Shown: positions 49,922 through 59,881 of the stretch, piece by piece
Position numbering within the stretch: the first letter of the stretch is position 1
Layout of the letters: each line of letters starts with the position of its first letter
DNA from: AP-15 sp963788085
GTDB lineage: Bacteria > Pseudomonadota > Alphaproteobacteria > ATCC43930 > CGMCC-115725
Length of the DNA stretch: 64,000 nucleotides
Reading direction: 5' to 3'
NCBI GenBank assembly: GCA_963788085.1
Contig: CAWBFS010000009.1
Location: forward strand, 1-64,000
Position numbers and translations under genes: made by a program
Notes under the pieces: generated by a model
What the model was told of the DNA's origin: nothing
Seen by the model: the letters and a program-made list of their open reading frames with translations, nothing else
Database searches by the model: none

Positions 49922-50401
49922 ATGGCTGTAAATTCGCTGCAGAAACAGCCAGCAAGGGGGCCGGGGCGGCCGTTCGAGAAGGGCCGGTCGGGCAATCCGG
50001 CGGGGCGCCCTCGCGGCGCGCGCAACAAGGCGACGCTCGCCGCCGAAGCGCTCTTCGACAGCGAGGCCGAGGCACTGAGCCGAAAGGCCGTCGAACTCGC
50101 GCTCGGCGGCAGCGAGGGAGCGTTGCGGCTCTGTCTCGACCGCATCATCGCACCGCGCCGGGAACGGCCGATCCAGCTCGCCGTGCCGCCGATCCGCAGC
50201 GCTTCCGACATCGCAGCGGCCATGGGAGCGATCGTCAAGGCGGCGACGCAGGGCACCATCACGCCCGACGACGCGTTCAAGCTGAGCCAGATGGTCGACA
50301 CCTTCGTCCGCGCGATCGATACCAGCGACTTCGACAAGCGGCTGCAAATGTTAGAAAATGCCCACGCTGAGGAGGCCGCAAACGCGGTCGGCTGGATATA
50401 G
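49922..50401 (+). CDS. DUF5681-domain protein
   Basis: 159 residues; ATG 49922 has GAGGAG seven bases upstream, so I choose it over earlier in-frame starts. Domain signature: RGPGRPFEKGRSGNPAGRPRGARNKATLAAEALFDSEAEAL. The C-terminal half is helical with ASDIAAAMGAIVKAATQGTITPDDAFKL and EMVDT-like helices. DUF5681 proteins are commonly found near mobile or phage genes and may bind DNA. Function unknown. A single plus-strand gene upstream of the MlaC-like gene. Confidence 0.85.
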   Translation: MAVNSLQKQPARGPGRPFEKGRSGNPAGRPRGARNKATLAAEALFDSEAEALSRKAVELALGGSEGALRLCLDRIIAPRRERPIQLAVPPIRSASDIAAAMGAIVKAATQGTITPDDAFKLSQMVDTFVRAIDTSDFDKRLQMLENAHAEEAANAVGWI

Positions 50402-50428
50402 CCGCTGAGTGAAACCTAGGGGGTGAAC

Positions 50429-51059
50429 ATGTTGAGATGCCGACCGTCGGGGCCCCGGAGAGCAGTTCTGCTTCGGGTTTCTTTTGGCCGCATGGCTGGT
50501 CTTTCCATCACTCGAAGCGTCGGCGGCGCCGGGGGCGCCGACAGATGTGGTGCGGAATTTCTATGGCGTGCTGCTGGACGTAATGCAGCATGCTGCGCCG
50601 CTCGGACCAAAGGGCCGCTACCAGAAACTGGAGCCGGTCGTGCGCGGGACGTTCGACGTGCCGTTCATGGCGCGGTTGTCGGTCGGCCCGACATGGAGGA
50701 GTTTGACGCCCGAGCAGAAACGGCGCGCCGTACAGGCCTATACCCGCTACATCGCCGCGATTTACGCTACCCGGTTCGACGACTATGCAGGCGAAAAACT
50801 CGAGGTGCTCGGGCAGCAGCAGATCAAGCACGGCACGTTGATCAAAACCCAAATCATCAAGTCGAACGGTGAACCGGTCGCCATCAATTATGTCGTCCAC
50901 GACAATGATATTGCCTGGCAAATTCGCGACATCTACCTCTCCGGCTCGATCAGCGAGCTGGCGACGCGAAGGTCGGATTTTGCGAACATCCTGCGCACAG
51001 GCGGCATCGACGGTCTGATCGACTCGCTCAATAAAAAGGCCGACGATTTGCAAGTGTGA
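50429..51059 (+). CDS. MlaC/Ttg2D-like periplasmic phospholipid-binding protein (frameshift in signal peptide)
   Basis: About 209 residues from ATG 50429 (AGGGGG upstream), with a +1 shift near 50475 within the signal peptide; downstream reading FLLAAWLVFPSLEASAAPG completes it. The mature protein has VVRNFYGVLLDVMQHAAPLG, RGTFDVPFMARLSVGPTWRSL, YTRYIAAIYATRFDDYAGE, and RTGGIDGLIDSLNKKADDL. MlaC carries phospholipids between membranes; HpnM of hopanoid clusters is in the same family. Standing alone here without MlaABDEF, so it may serve a different lipid. The TTG at 50484 is a less likely start. Confidence 0.8.
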
Positions 51060-51087
51060 GGCAGAGGTTCGCAACCGGGAGGGCGCG

Positions 51088-52687
51088 ATGGCGGAACGGC
51101 GGCTCAAACATTTCGGCTGGGGGCGTGAAGGCGAGGGTCTGACAGCCGAGGAGGAGGCTGCCGCTCTCGACCGCTACCGCCGGCTGTTCGCCGTCGACCG
51201 GTTCGACGAGCGCAGCCCGCCGGCGCTGTCCGAGATCGCATTGCGGCCGCCGCGGATCGCGCCGCCGCCGGCCTTGGCGCCGCACTGCTCGAGCGAACCT
51301 TACGACCGGGTCGCCCACACCTACGGCAAGTCTTTTTCGGACTATGTCCGCGGGCTCGCCGGTCAGTACGACAACGCGCCCGATGTCGTCGCTTATCCGC
51401 GCAACGAAGCCGAGGTCGCCGCGGTCGCCGATTGGGCGGGCGGCGCTCAGGCCGCGCTGATCCCGTTCGGCGCCGGCAGCAGCGTTGTCGGCGGCGTCGA
51501 GCCGGCGATCGAGGGCACCGCGTGCCGCGCGGCGATCTCGCTCGATCTGCGGCATCTGGACCGCGTCGTCGAAGTCGACCGCACCTCGCGCGCCGCCCGC
51601 ATCGAGGCCGGCGTCTTTGGCCCCGCGCTCGAGGCGCAGCTCAAGCCGCATGGGCTGACCCTGCGGCATTTTCCGCAGAGCTTCGAATATTCGACATTGG
51701 GGGGCTGGATCGCGACGCGGTCGGGCGGCCATTTCGCCACCCTCTACACGCACATCGACGATCTTGTCGAAAATCTGCGCGTCGTCACTCCGCGCGGCCT
51801 CGTCGAGACGCGACGCCTTCCCGGCTCCGGCGCCGGCCCCAGCCCCGACCGGCTGTTCATCGGGTCGGAAGGCATTCTCGGCGTGATCACCGAGGCGTGG
51901 ATGCGGCTCCAGGACCGGCCGCGCTTCCGCGCCGGCGGCGCGGTGCAATTCGCGGACTTCTTCTCGGCTGCCCGCGCCGTCAGAGCGATCGCCCAGGCCG
52001 GGCTCTACCCTGCGAACTGCCGCATCCTCGACCCGCAGGAGGCGTACAATACCGGAGCGGGAGACGGGAGGGCGGCGATCCTGGTGTTGGCCTTCGAGTT
52101 CGGGCGACCACCCGGTCGATGCATGGATCGCTCGAGCCTTGGAATGCTGCGCCGATCATGGCGGCACGCGGGAACAGCCGGACAAGGCCGATGCGCATCG
52201 CGAAGGGGCGGCAGGGATGTGGCGCAACGCCTTCATCCGGATGCCCTATGCCCGCGAGCGCCTGGTGGGACGGGCGATCATCGCGGACACTTTTGAGACC
52301 GCGATCACCTGGGAGCGCTTCGAAGCCTTTCATGATGCCGTCAAGACCGCGACCGAATTGGCAATTCGCGAGGCCACCGGGCGGCCCGGGCAGGTGACCT
52401 GCCGGTTCACCCATGTCTACCCCGACGGGCCGGCACCGTATTTCTCCTTCCACGCCTTGGGGCGGCACGGCGATTTGTTGCCGCAGTGGCATACGATCAA
52501 GAGCGCCGCGAGCGAAGCGCTGATCGCCGCAGGCGGGACGATCACCCATCATCACGCGGTCGGGCGCGACCACCGCCCGTGGTACGACAAGCAAAGGCCC
52601 GAGCTTTTCGCGGCGGCCCTGCGCGCTGCGAAGCGCGCAGTCGATCCGCAGGGCCTGCTCAATCCCGGCGTCCTGATCGACCCTTGA
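51088..52687 (+). CDS. FAD-linked oxidase resembling alkyldihydroxyacetone-phosphate synthase (frameshifted)
   Basis: About 533 residues after one +1 repair near 52090. KHFGWGREGEGLTAEEEAAA, HCSSEPYDRVAHTYGKSFSDYVRG, FGAGSSVVGGVEP (FAD site), FEYSTLGGWIATRSGGHFATLYTHIDDLVE, PGSGAGPSPDRLFIGSEGILGVITEAW, and a C-terminal ITHHHAVGRDHRPWYDKQRPEL carrying the HHH motif of AGPS enzymes. AGPS exchanges the acyl group of acyl-DHAP for an alcohol, making ether lipids; bacterial members also include unknown oxidoreductases. It lies 28 bases after the MlaC-like gene. Its partner reductase is not in the window. Confidence 0.8.
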
Positions 52688-53089
52688 GCCGGAAAGCCCC
52701 GTCCACCGCGCGAGCAATCCTAAATTCGGCCTCCGCGGTTTCACCGCACGTTGAATGACCCCGGAGTCGACGAGGGTCCGCGAAAAACCGGCGGGGCGAC
52801 AACGCTCGCGAGGCTGATGCGTTCCCAAAAACCCGGCGCAACTCCGGCGACAACCGCGATCGGTCGCGCGGTGTTGCGCAAAAGACGCGCACTTACCACG
52901 AGAATTTGGCTGCGTTGCAGCCAAACTGTTGCGTAATTGCTACAGCAGACACTGTTCTGCAGAGATTTGCCGGCAAGCGGTCTCGTTGAGAGAAAAACCG
53001 TTTGCCATCGGATCGGTGGATAGCGAAGATCGGCCATCGGTGGCGCGACGACCATCGTCATACGCGTATTTTGTGGCCGGAGGTAAGGG
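52688..53089. other. Intergenic region upstream of the OmpA-like gene
   Basis: 402 bases. No protein-coding match; a few short Arg-rich ORFs on both strands are rejected. The AAAACCGTTTGCC and TTTCGGTGG-like stretches are unremarkable. The final bases before ATG 53090 include GGAGGTAAGGG, a good ribosome site. Confidence 0.5.
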
Positions 53090-54328
53090 ATGAAAAGTCG
53101 CTATCTGCTAGGCGCTGGCGCAGCGCTTGCCGTGGCATTCGGGTGCGCCGACGCGAATGCGCAATTTGCTTGGCTTGGGGGACCGTACCCGACCCTCTTC
53201 TACGTCGGACCGGAGGGCGGGTGGACCAGCCTTTCGAACCAGAAGGACACGATCACGACGACGCCTTTCAGGGTCGACAATGGACTTGTCCCTGCCAACG
53301 GTCCCTTTTTCAGCAACTTCAACGGCAGCGCCAGATATAACAGCGGCTTCAACGCCGGCGCCCGGCTAGGGTTGCAGTATGGCCCGCTACGTGTCGAAGA
53401 AGAGTACAGTTATCGGCACAATGGGCTCTCGAGTTTTGGTGCATTCTTCGGTCCCAATATCAACTCGGCGTTTACTGGGGAGCGAAATACCAACGCCATT
53501 ATGACCAACTTCATCTACGACTTCACCGTAGGCTGGCCGGTCACTCCGCATATCGGGTTCGGCATCGGTGCGGTGGAGAACGTAGACTCCATCTCACTCA
53601 ACCCGGTCACCTTGAACGGGTTGGGCTTGACGACGGTCAGCGGGCCAGGAGGTGTACTGGGCAGGATCGGGGCAGGGACGCCTTTCCCGAACCCGACTAT
53701 CGGCGGAACCTTCCTGAAGGGAAGCCAATGGAATTTCGGCTATCAGGCGATCGCCGGTTTCCGCTACGACATCAACCCGTTGCTCGCCTTTGATGTCGAT
53801 TACCGCTATTTGGCGACCACTTCGCCGAGCTTCTCCAACAAAGGGGTAGCCCCGTTCCCGCCCTTCGGCTTCTCGGGCGTAAAATACACGTCGGGATACA
53901 ATACGCAGAACATCGTCGCCAGCCTGACGATGAAGTTCGGCGCGCCGCCCCCGGCACCGCCACCGCCGGCGCCTCCAGCCCCGCCGCCGCCGCCGACGCA
54001 TCAGGTGTATCTCGTGTTCTTCGACTGGGATAAATACAACATCACTCCTGAGGGCCAGCAGATCATCCAGCTCGCTGCGAACCAGTATCGCTCGGGCGGT
54101 CGCGTGACGCTTCAGGTGACCGGCTACACCGATACGTCGGGGTCGGCCGGCTACAACCAACGGCTCTCCGAGCGGCGCGCCAACGCCGTCGCTGCAGCGC
54201 TCGAACGCCTCGGTGTGCCACGCAGCGATATGGTCGTCGCCGGCCGCGGCGAAAACGACCTGCGCGTTCCGACGCCGAACGGCGTACGCGAGCCGCAGAA
54301 CCGCCGCGTGGAGATCGTCTTCCCGTAA
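53090..54328 (+). CDS. OmpA-family outer-membrane porin-like protein
   Basis: 412 residues, intact. Signal peptide MKSRYLLGAGAALAVAFGC with cleavage after ANA. Residues 30-290 are a beta-barrel of Gly/Asn/aromatic-rich strands. A Pro-rich hinge (APPPAPPPPAPP) leads to a C-terminal OmpA-like peptidoglycan-binding domain with VYLVFFDWDKYNITPEGQQI, TGYTDTSGSAGYNQRLSERRANAV and GRGENDLRVPTPNGVREPQNRRVEIV (Asp and Arg contacts to diaminopimelate). Anchors the outer membrane to cell wall. Confidence 0.93.
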   Translation: MKSRYLLGAGAALAVAFGCADANAQFAWLGGPYPTLFYVGPEGGWTSLSNQKDTITTTPFRVDNGLVPANGPFFSNFNGSARYNSGFNAGARLGLQYGPLRVEEEYSYRHNGLSSFGAFFGPNINSAFTGERNTNAIMTNFIYDFTVGWPVTPHIGFGIGAVENVDSISLNPVTLNGLGLTTVSGPGGVLGRIGAGTPFPNPTIGGTFLKGSQWNFGYQAIAGFRYDINPLLAFDVDYRYLATTSPSFSNKGVAPFPPFGFSGVKYTSGYNTQNIVASLTMKFGAPPPAPPPPAPPAPPPPPTHQVYLVFFDWDKYNITPEGQQIIQLAANQYRSGGRVTLQVTGYTDTSGSAGYNQRLSERRANAVAAALERLGVPRSDMVVAGRGENDLRVPTPNGVREPQNRRVEIVFP

Positions 54329-54351
54329 AGAAGTCTCCTCCTGCAAATTTT

Positions 54352-54373
54352 GGGGGTCCCGTCGGGGACCCCC
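54352..54373 (+). terminator. Hairpin GGGGGTCCC-GTC-GGGACCCCC after the OmpA-like gene
   Basis: Inverted repeat 24 bases after the OmpA stop at 54328. Stem of nine pairs and three-base loop. Together with the next hairpin it forms a strong transcript end. Confidence 0.7.
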
Positions 54374-54376
54374 GAC

Positions 54377-54412
54377 AACCGCCGCGGATAACCCGCGGCG
54401 GTTTTCCTTTTG
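54377..54412 (+). terminator. Rho-independent terminator
   Basis: AACCGCCGCGG / CCGCGGCGGTT stem, five-base loop, followed by TTCCTTTT. A textbook intrinsic terminator for the OmpA-like transcript. Confidence 0.85.
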
Positions 54413-54613
54413 CAAACCTTCGGCCGACGGCTCTCGGCTCCAACTGCCAACATTTGCGGTTTTTCTTCTATAGATTCCTACCTCGTCCATCCAAGACGTG
54501 ATATTGTAAGTGTGCGGCCCGAGGTCGCAACTATTGCGGCGGTAATGTTTGGTTGCACTCCTCAAGAGTGCGAGGAAAACGGCGCGTCGTTATTTTGACT
54601 CAGGAGTTCACTG

Positions 54614-54836
54614 ATGAAGGCGCTCATCTCAGCGTTTGCGTTGCTCACATTTGTTGCCAGTGCCGCGTTGCCGGTCGAAACCTATGCCCAGACCGCGGGG
54701 ACGGGACAGACGATGGCCCCGGACACCTCGACTATCAACTGCTCCGACGAGCACGACCAAAAAGAAGAAGAAATCCTCAAAGTCCCATCATGCCAAAAAG
54801 AAGTCGAAGAAGTCGTCCACTGCTCAGACCAGCTGA
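54614..54836 (+). CDS. Small exported Lys-rich protein (frameshifted)
   Basis: About 73 residues after one +1 repair near 54735. AGGAG precedes ATG. Signal peptide MKALISAFALLTFVASAALP with cleavage after YAQ; the repaired C-terminal part is strongly basic: TTKKKKKSSKSHHAKKKSKKSSTAQTS. Resembles small secreted basic proteins of unknown role (acid-shock-like) common in Bradyrhizobium-type genomes. Uncorrected reading would give an acidic tail with repeated Glu, which is implausible. Confidence 0.65.
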
Positions 54837-55575
54837 GTGGGACCAAGGTATTTTCGCCACAGTGTAAGGTGACGCAGCCCTCTCGCTTACGAGGGCGAGA
54901 TGATGCTGGTCTGCCCGAGGCTTCGCACTACCGCCGTCAGCGTCGTCCGGGAGGCTCGGCGCGACGGCGGCAGGTGGCTCGCGGATTCGAGAGTTGCGCC
55001 TCGCGGAATCGGTGCTGGCAATCGAGTGAGCGTCCAAATTTCGCGGGGGTCCGCTCCTCCTTTGCGATGCCGCAAAGAAGACATACGGCCTGCGCCGCGC
55101 TCGGGAACTTGAACTCAAGACATTCGTTTCGCTTTTTCGGTTCTTCAGTCAGTGGCTAGGCTACTGTTGCGCTTGCCAAAACGAGCTTCCCATTATAACA
55201 TGCGCGTTAACCGAGCGAGGTGTGACGGGTGAGAATTGCGTGGTAGGGATCATGACGACTTGCTTTGTCGTTAATGACGAGCTGAGCCGCAAAAGACGAG
55301 TGGAAATTCTGTGCTTTACGACGGAACCGCAAAACAAGGATCGGCAGTCTCGATGTCTGACCGCAGCGGGTGGCGTCTCCCGTCCGCTCCAGCTCCCGCG
55401 TCAGGGATCCGATCGCAGCGGCCCGCGACCGTGCAGCCATCGATGATGGCGGCGGACTTCCCACAAGGCGTTGCGAATACCATCTGAAGCGTAAAGGAGA
55501 GGACTTCGACCAAACGGCAGCCCACCCTAAACGTCCGACCATGTCAACTAAAGACCGAGAGAGAGGATCACAGAC
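54837..55575. other. Intergenic region with no supported gene
   Basis: 739 bases without a recognisable protein, tRNA or repeat. ORFs on the minus strand are Arg/His-rich antisense of the next gene's leader. The leader just before ATG 55576 contains GAGAGAGGATC, a weak ribosome site. Confidence 0.45.
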
Positions 55576-56083
55576 ATGAACCATAGTTTTTTGACCGGTG
55601 TGGCGGTGGTCGCTGCGCTTGCGTTTTCGGCGCCCGTTTGGGCACAACAGACTAATCCGGCCGGTGGCAACTCCATGGGCACTCCGGGTCCGAACCCCGG
55701 GGGGCCGGGACTGACGCCGTACAGCTCGGGTCCGCGCACGACAGCAGCACCGCCGACCTCTGCGCCGGCTCCGGCAATGGCTCCCTCGGCGATGCCGCCG
55801 TCTTCGATGTCCGATACCAGCTCGGCGATGCCGCCGAGCTATCGTCACGCACGGGCGCATTACCACCACAAAAAGATGGCGGCGTATCATCACGAGATGG
55901 CGGGGTATCATCGCGGTAAAGCACACGAGATCGGCGGTACCGCCAACCAGCTGAACCAGGAAGAGCTGCAGCGGCTGCAGGCAGGAAATTTCTCGAACCC
56001 GTCAGCCCCTCCGCGGCCCCGGGCATGATGCCCCTGGGCAGCCGGGCAACCCGCACATGACCCCTCACGGCACCGTGCAATAG
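55576..56083 (+). CDS. Small exported Pro/His-rich protein (frameshifted C-terminus)
   Basis: About 167 residues once the C-terminal end is bridged by two shifts near 56010 and 56037; unrepaired it stops at 56028. Signal peptide MNHSFLTGVAVVAALAFSAP with cleavage after VWAQ. Pro/Ala/Ser-rich middle (TTAAPPTSAPAPAMAPS), then His-rich HARAHYHHKKMAAYHHEMAGYHRGKAH and TANQLNQEELQRLQAGNFSNP. Repaired tail reads QPGNPHMTPHGTVQ. A proteobacterial secreted protein of unknown function; His cluster may bind metal. Confidence 0.65.
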
Positions 56084-56102
56084 CGATTAACGTCTGAGCG
56101 AC

Positions 56103-56133
56103 ATCGCAAGGGGCCTCCCGGTCCCCTTGCGAT
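56103..56133 (+). terminator. Hairpin ATCGCAAGGGG / CCCCTTGCGAT
   Basis: Eleven-pair stem with nine-base loop after the Pro/His-rich gene. It lacks a clear T-tract, so it may be a terminator or stabilising hairpin. Confidence 0.5.
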
Positions 56134-56194
56134 TGTCGCCAGCGCCGATTATCGGGTTTGGTCGCGCTCCGATCGGCAGCGCCGGGTGGTGGAG

Positions 56195-56797
56195 TTACGT
56201 GTTGGCGACGGGTTTACGCTGTCGAGCCACCCGCTCCATATCATCTAACAGATCGTGCAAGGCTTGATCGGCGACATAGGCCATCTTGGCAAAGGCGCGC
56301 AGAAACGTGTCGGTACGAGGCAACTGGAAAAGCGTCTCGTCGCCTTCTTTCCCCTTCGCTGCGCCGATCAGCACGATGTTATCGAAGGGCTGGAGCATCA
56401 ATTCATCGAGCGCCTTGCCGGGACCCGTTATATATTCGACGACCCGACAACGTTCGGAGGTGCGCGAGTCCTGCAGTATCGACATCCGGTAGGCAGCGCG
56501 CGTCGCCGCCGCCTCGATCAGGGCCCGCGCGAAGGGGCGCAGAAAAGTTTCGTCAAAGCCGAGAATTGCCGTCGGACGCTCATCAGTAACCGATGAGCGC
56601 ATCTCAAGAGCGGCCCAAAGCGAGGCCCGCCCGCCAAAATAATCGGCCGACGCAAGATCGAGGTTGATCGAATCGATCGGCATCGGCGGGGAAATCGAGC
56701 GAGGCGACAGAAATGCGAAACAAGCCGGCTCCCGCTTCAGCGAAATGTTCGTTGTCGCTTCGAGGTTCCGATCGGTGATCGCGGGAGTGTCGGCCAT
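56195..56797 (-). CDS. Conserved hypothetical protein
   Basis: 200 residues from MADTPAITDRNLEATTNISL; earlier in-frame codons add an Arg-rich leader and are unlikely. No family recognised. Visible segments: DSINLDLASADYFGGRASLWAALEM, TAILGFDETFLRPFARALIEAAATRAAYRMSI, YITGPGKALDELMLQPFDNIVLIGAAKGKEGD, and a C-terminal helix MAYVADQALHDLLDDMERVARQ. Soluble, mixed alpha/beta by appearance. No operon partner. Confidence 0.6.
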   Translation of the reverse strand: MADTPAITDRNLEATTNISLKREPACFAFLSPRSISPPMPIDSINLDLASADYFGGRASLWAALEMRSSVTDERPTAILGFDETFLRPFARALIEAAATRAAYRMSILQDSRTSERCRVVEYITGPGKALDELMLQPFDNIVLIGAAKGKEGDETLFQLPRTDTFLRAFAKMAYVADQALHDLLDDMERVARQRKPVANT

Positions 56798-57092
56798 TGC
56801 GAAACCCCAGTTCGGGAAGGCGGTACTCGGATAACGGTCTCGTCTCCTCGCGGCTCCGCAACCTAAGGAGAACTCCCGGCTCCGAGATAGTGGATAGGCC
56901 GGTTCAGCCGAGTTTGTCAAAGTGTAACAGTGCATGGCCGCAATCTGCGGCCTTTGGCCGCGAGCCTCTCGCCTGATCTTACTTAATTCAGAAAGCCCCA
57001 AATCGCGGCCGAAGAATCGCTAGACGGCGCCGGCACTTGTACAGCCAAATATTCGCCGGAATTGACGACGACCCGCGCCGCGCACCCGAGTC

Positions 57093-58970
57093 TCACTCGG
57101 CTTTCCGCTCTATCGATTCTTCGGCGGCGAGCCACTCGCTTTCCGCCCGCTCGATCAACCGCATCAGCTCGGCGCGGCGCTTGAGCGCCGCAGTGAGAGC
57201 CAGCCCGTTGTCCCGCGGGCCTGGGGGTTGGGCCAAGACGCGATCGAGTGCCTCGCGTTCCTCGGTCAGCCACGTGATTTTTTCTTCCGCCCGGCGCGCG
57301 GCTTGGCGCAACGGCTCGAGCTCGCGCCGGCGCTCTGCTGCAAGGCGCCGGGCTGCCCGGCGGCTGCAGGATTGCGGCTCGCTCGAACGCATCCCGTTCC
57401 CCGACCCGCCGCCGTCGAGCACCTGGCGCTCATAATCCTCCAGATCGCCCTCGAAGGGGCGGGCCGTCCCGCCTTGGACAAGCCAGAGGCGGTCGGCAAC
57501 CAGTTCTAGCAGATGCCAGTCGTGGCTCACCAGCACCACGGCGCCGGGGAAATCGTTGATCGCCCGGACCAGCGCTTCGCGTGCCTCTAGGTCGAGATGA
57601 TTGGTCGGCTCGTCGAGGATCAACAGGGCCGGGGCAGCATAGGTGACAAGCGCCAGGTTCAACCGTGCCCGCTCGCCGCCCGAGAGATCGCTCACTGCAA
57701 CAAACGCTTTTTCCTGGCCAAAGCCGAACCTGCCCAGCTGGGCCCGTACCGCCTCGGACGGCTGGTCGGGCATCAGTGCCGAAAGGTGATCGAAGGCCGA
57801 TTCGTCAGGCTGCATCTCCTCGATCTGATGCTGGGCGAAAAAGCCGCAGGCGAGCTTTGGCGATCGGGTCACGCGTCCGGCCATCGGCGCGAGGCGCCCC
57901 GCGAGCAACCGCGCCAGTGTCGTCTTGCCGTTGCCGTTGGCGCCGAGCAGCGCGATCCGGTCATCGGGGTCGAGCCGCAGATCGAGCCGCGACAGTACCG
58001 GCTTTCCCGGGACATACCCGACCGCGGCTCCGTCGAGAGCGACCAGCGGCGGGTTCAGCTGGATTGGATCCGGGAAGGCGATACGCGCCGGCGCCTCTTC
58101 GGCCGGCAACACGATCGGCTCCAGCCGGGCCAGTGCCTTGAGCCGGCTTTGCGCCTGCCGCGCCTTTGATGCCTTATAGCGAAACCGGTCGACAAAAGCC
58201 TGCATCCGCTGCCGTTCGAAACTCTGCTGGCGCGCCAAGGATTCGAGCCGCTGCGCCGTCTCGGTACGGGCGCGCAGATAGGCGTCGAAGCCGCCGGAAT
58301 ACGCGGTCAATTTGCCGTGTTGGAGATGCAGGGTTACCGTCGTCACCGCGTTGAGGAAGCGGCGATCGTGGCTGACCAGGATCAGGGTGCGGCGGTAATT
58401 GCGCAGAAACCGCTCGAGCCACAGCGCGGCTTCGAGGTCGAGATGATTGGTCGGCTCGTCGAGCAGCAGCAGGTCGGGCTCGGCGAAGAGGATCGCCGCG
58501 AGCGCAACCCGCATCCGCCAGCCGCCCGACAGATCTGCGATCGGCCGGCGCTGCATCGCCTCGTCGAGGCCGAGCCCGGCCAGGATGCGCGCGGCTCGGC
58601 TGGGCGCCGAATGGGCCTCGATCTCGACGAGCCGGGCCTCGATCTCGGCAGCCCGCAGCGGCTCCGCCCCGGCCTCCCGCTCGGCGATGAGGCCGGCGCG
58701 CTCATCATCGGCGGCGAGCACCGTTTCGAGCGCGTTCGCCTCCCCGCCCGGCGCCTCTTGCGCCAGAAAACCGATCCGGTAACCGCGCGGCAGCTCGATC
58801 GACCCGCCATCCGGCTGCAGGGCGCCGCGGATCAGGTCCAGCAAGGTCGATTTGCCGGCGCCGTTGCGCCCGACCAGCCCGACCTTGCTGCCCTCGGCGA
58901 TTTGCGCGCTCGCCTGGTCGATGAGGGTCCGCCCGCCGATGCGGAATGTCAGGCCGGAAATCGTCAGCAT
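57093..58970 (-). CDS. ABC-F family ATP-binding protein (Uup/YheS-like)
   Basis: 625 residues, intact. Two ABC domains with no membrane part: Walker A GRNGAGKST and GANGNGKTT, signature LSGGWRMRVALA and LSGGERARLNLA, Walker B LLLLDEPTNHLDLEA and LLILDEPTNHLDLEA. The linker between domains is charged (about residues 240-275). The C-terminal domain is a coiled coil, LEPLRQAARRAEEKITWLTEEREAL. ABC-F proteins act on the ribosome to resolve stalled or abnormal translation. Divergent from the DUF72 gene. Confidence 0.93.
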   Translation of the reverse strand: MLTISGLTFRIGGRTLIDQASAQIAEGSKVGLVGRNGAGKSTLLDLIRGALQPDGGSIELPRGYRIGFLAQEAPGGEANALETVLAADDERAGLIAEREAGAEPLRAAEIEARLVEIEAHSAPSRAARILAGLGLDEAMQRRPIADLSGGWRMRVALAAILFAEPDLLLLDEPTNHLDLEAALWLERFLRNYRRTLILVSHDRRFLNAVTTVTLHLQHGKLTAYSGGFDAYLRARTETAQRLESLARQQSFERQRMQAFVDRFRYKASKARQAQSRLKALARLEPIVLPAEEAPARIAFPDPIQLNPPLVALDGAAVGYVPGKPVLSRLDLRLDPDDRIALLGANGNGKTTLARLLAGRLAPMAGRVTRSPKLACGFFAQHQIEEMQPDESAFDHLSALMPDQPSEAVRAQLGRFGFGQEKAFVAVSDLSGGERARLNLALVTYAAPALLILDEPTNHLDLEAREALVRAINDFPGAVVLVSHDWHLLELVADRLWLVQGGTARPFEGDLEDYERQVLDGGGSGNGMRSSEPQSCSRRAARRLAAERRRELEPLRQAARRAEEKITWLTEEREALDRVLAQPPGPRDNGLALTAALKRRAELMRLIERAESEWLAAEESIERKAE

Positions 58971-59005
58971 TGGCCTCGCTCAGCAAGGCACCGCGGCGCG
59001 CGGCG

Positions 59006-59881
59006 ATGACAGCTGCGGGCGCGGTCCGGGTCGGCATCTCCGGCTGGAACTACGGCGGGTGGCGCGGCACGTTTTATCCGCGCGGGCTGCGTCACGCCGA
59101 CGAGCTCTCTTATGCGAGCCGACAGGTCGACACGATCGAGATCAACGGCACGCATTATTCGCTGCAGCGCCCCAACTCTTTCGCGAGATGGCATGACGAG
59201 ACGCCGGAGGGCTTTGTCTTCGCGGTAAAGGGCAGCCGGTACATCACTCATCTCAAACAGTTAAATGATATAGAGACGCCGCTCGCCAATTTCTTCGCCT
59301 CCGGCGTGTTGCGCCTCGAGGAGAAGCTCGGGCCTTTCCTCTGGCAGTTCTCGCCGCGGTTCCGGTTCGACGCGGCGCGCCTCGATCATTTCTTCGCCTT
59401 GCTGCCGCGGGACAGCGAGGCCGCTGCGGCCTTGGCCGAACAACACGACGAGCGGCTCGCCGGCCGCGCCTGGACGCGGACCGAACGCCGGCGGGAGCTG
59501 AGTCACGCCATCGAGATCCGCCACAAGAGCTTTCTCGACCCCGCCTTCGTCGCGCTGCTGCGCCGGCACCAGCTGGCGCTCGTCTTCGCCGACTCGGTAG
59601 CTTGGCCCTATGCCGAGGACTTGACCGCCGACTTCGTCTATCTGCGCCTGCATGGCTCTGAGGAGCTCTATGCATCGGGCTATTCGGATGAGGCGCTCGA
59701 CCACTGGGCGGCGCGGATCAAGCTGTGGGCGCGGGGTCTCGAACCCAACGATGCACGGCTGATCGCCCCGGAGATCAAACCGCCCCGCCGCAAAGCCCGC
59801 GACGTCTACGTGTATTTCGACAACGACGCCAAGGTCCGCGCCCCGGTCGACGCCTCTTCGCTGCGCGCCAAGTTGGGCTGA
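59006..59881 (+). CDS. DUF72 (YecE-like) protein
   Basis: 291 residues from MTAAGAVRVGISGWNYGGWRG. TIM-barrel family landmarks: IEINGTHYSLQRPNSFARW, FVFAVKGSRYITHLKQL, LGPFLWQFSPRF, AIEIRHKSFLDPAFVALL and FVYLRLHGSEELYASGYSDEAL. Residues ending DVYVYFDNDAKVRAP close the barrel. Function unknown, often near nucleases. The frame opens earlier at 58946, overlapping the ABC-F start on the other strand; the ATG at 59006 keeps the typical start. Confidence 0.88.
   Translation: MTAAGAVRVGISGWNYGGWRGTFYPRGLRHADELSYASRQVDTIEINGTHYSLQRPNSFARWHDETPEGFVFAVKGSRYITHLKQLNDIETPLANFFASGVLRLEEKLGPFLWQFSPRFRFDAARLDHFFALLPRDSEAAAALAEQHDERLAGRAWTRTERRRELSHAIEIRHKSFLDPAFVALLRRHQLALVFADSVAWPYAEDLTADFVYLRLHGSEELYASGYSDEALDHWAARIKLWARGLEPNDARLIAPEIKPPRRKARDVYVYFDNDAKVRAPVDASSLRAKLG

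Noticed and set aside
55207..55926. Minus-strand ORF of 239 codons across the Pro/His-rich gene
   Set aside because: Arg/His-rich antisense of a low-complexity secreted protein.
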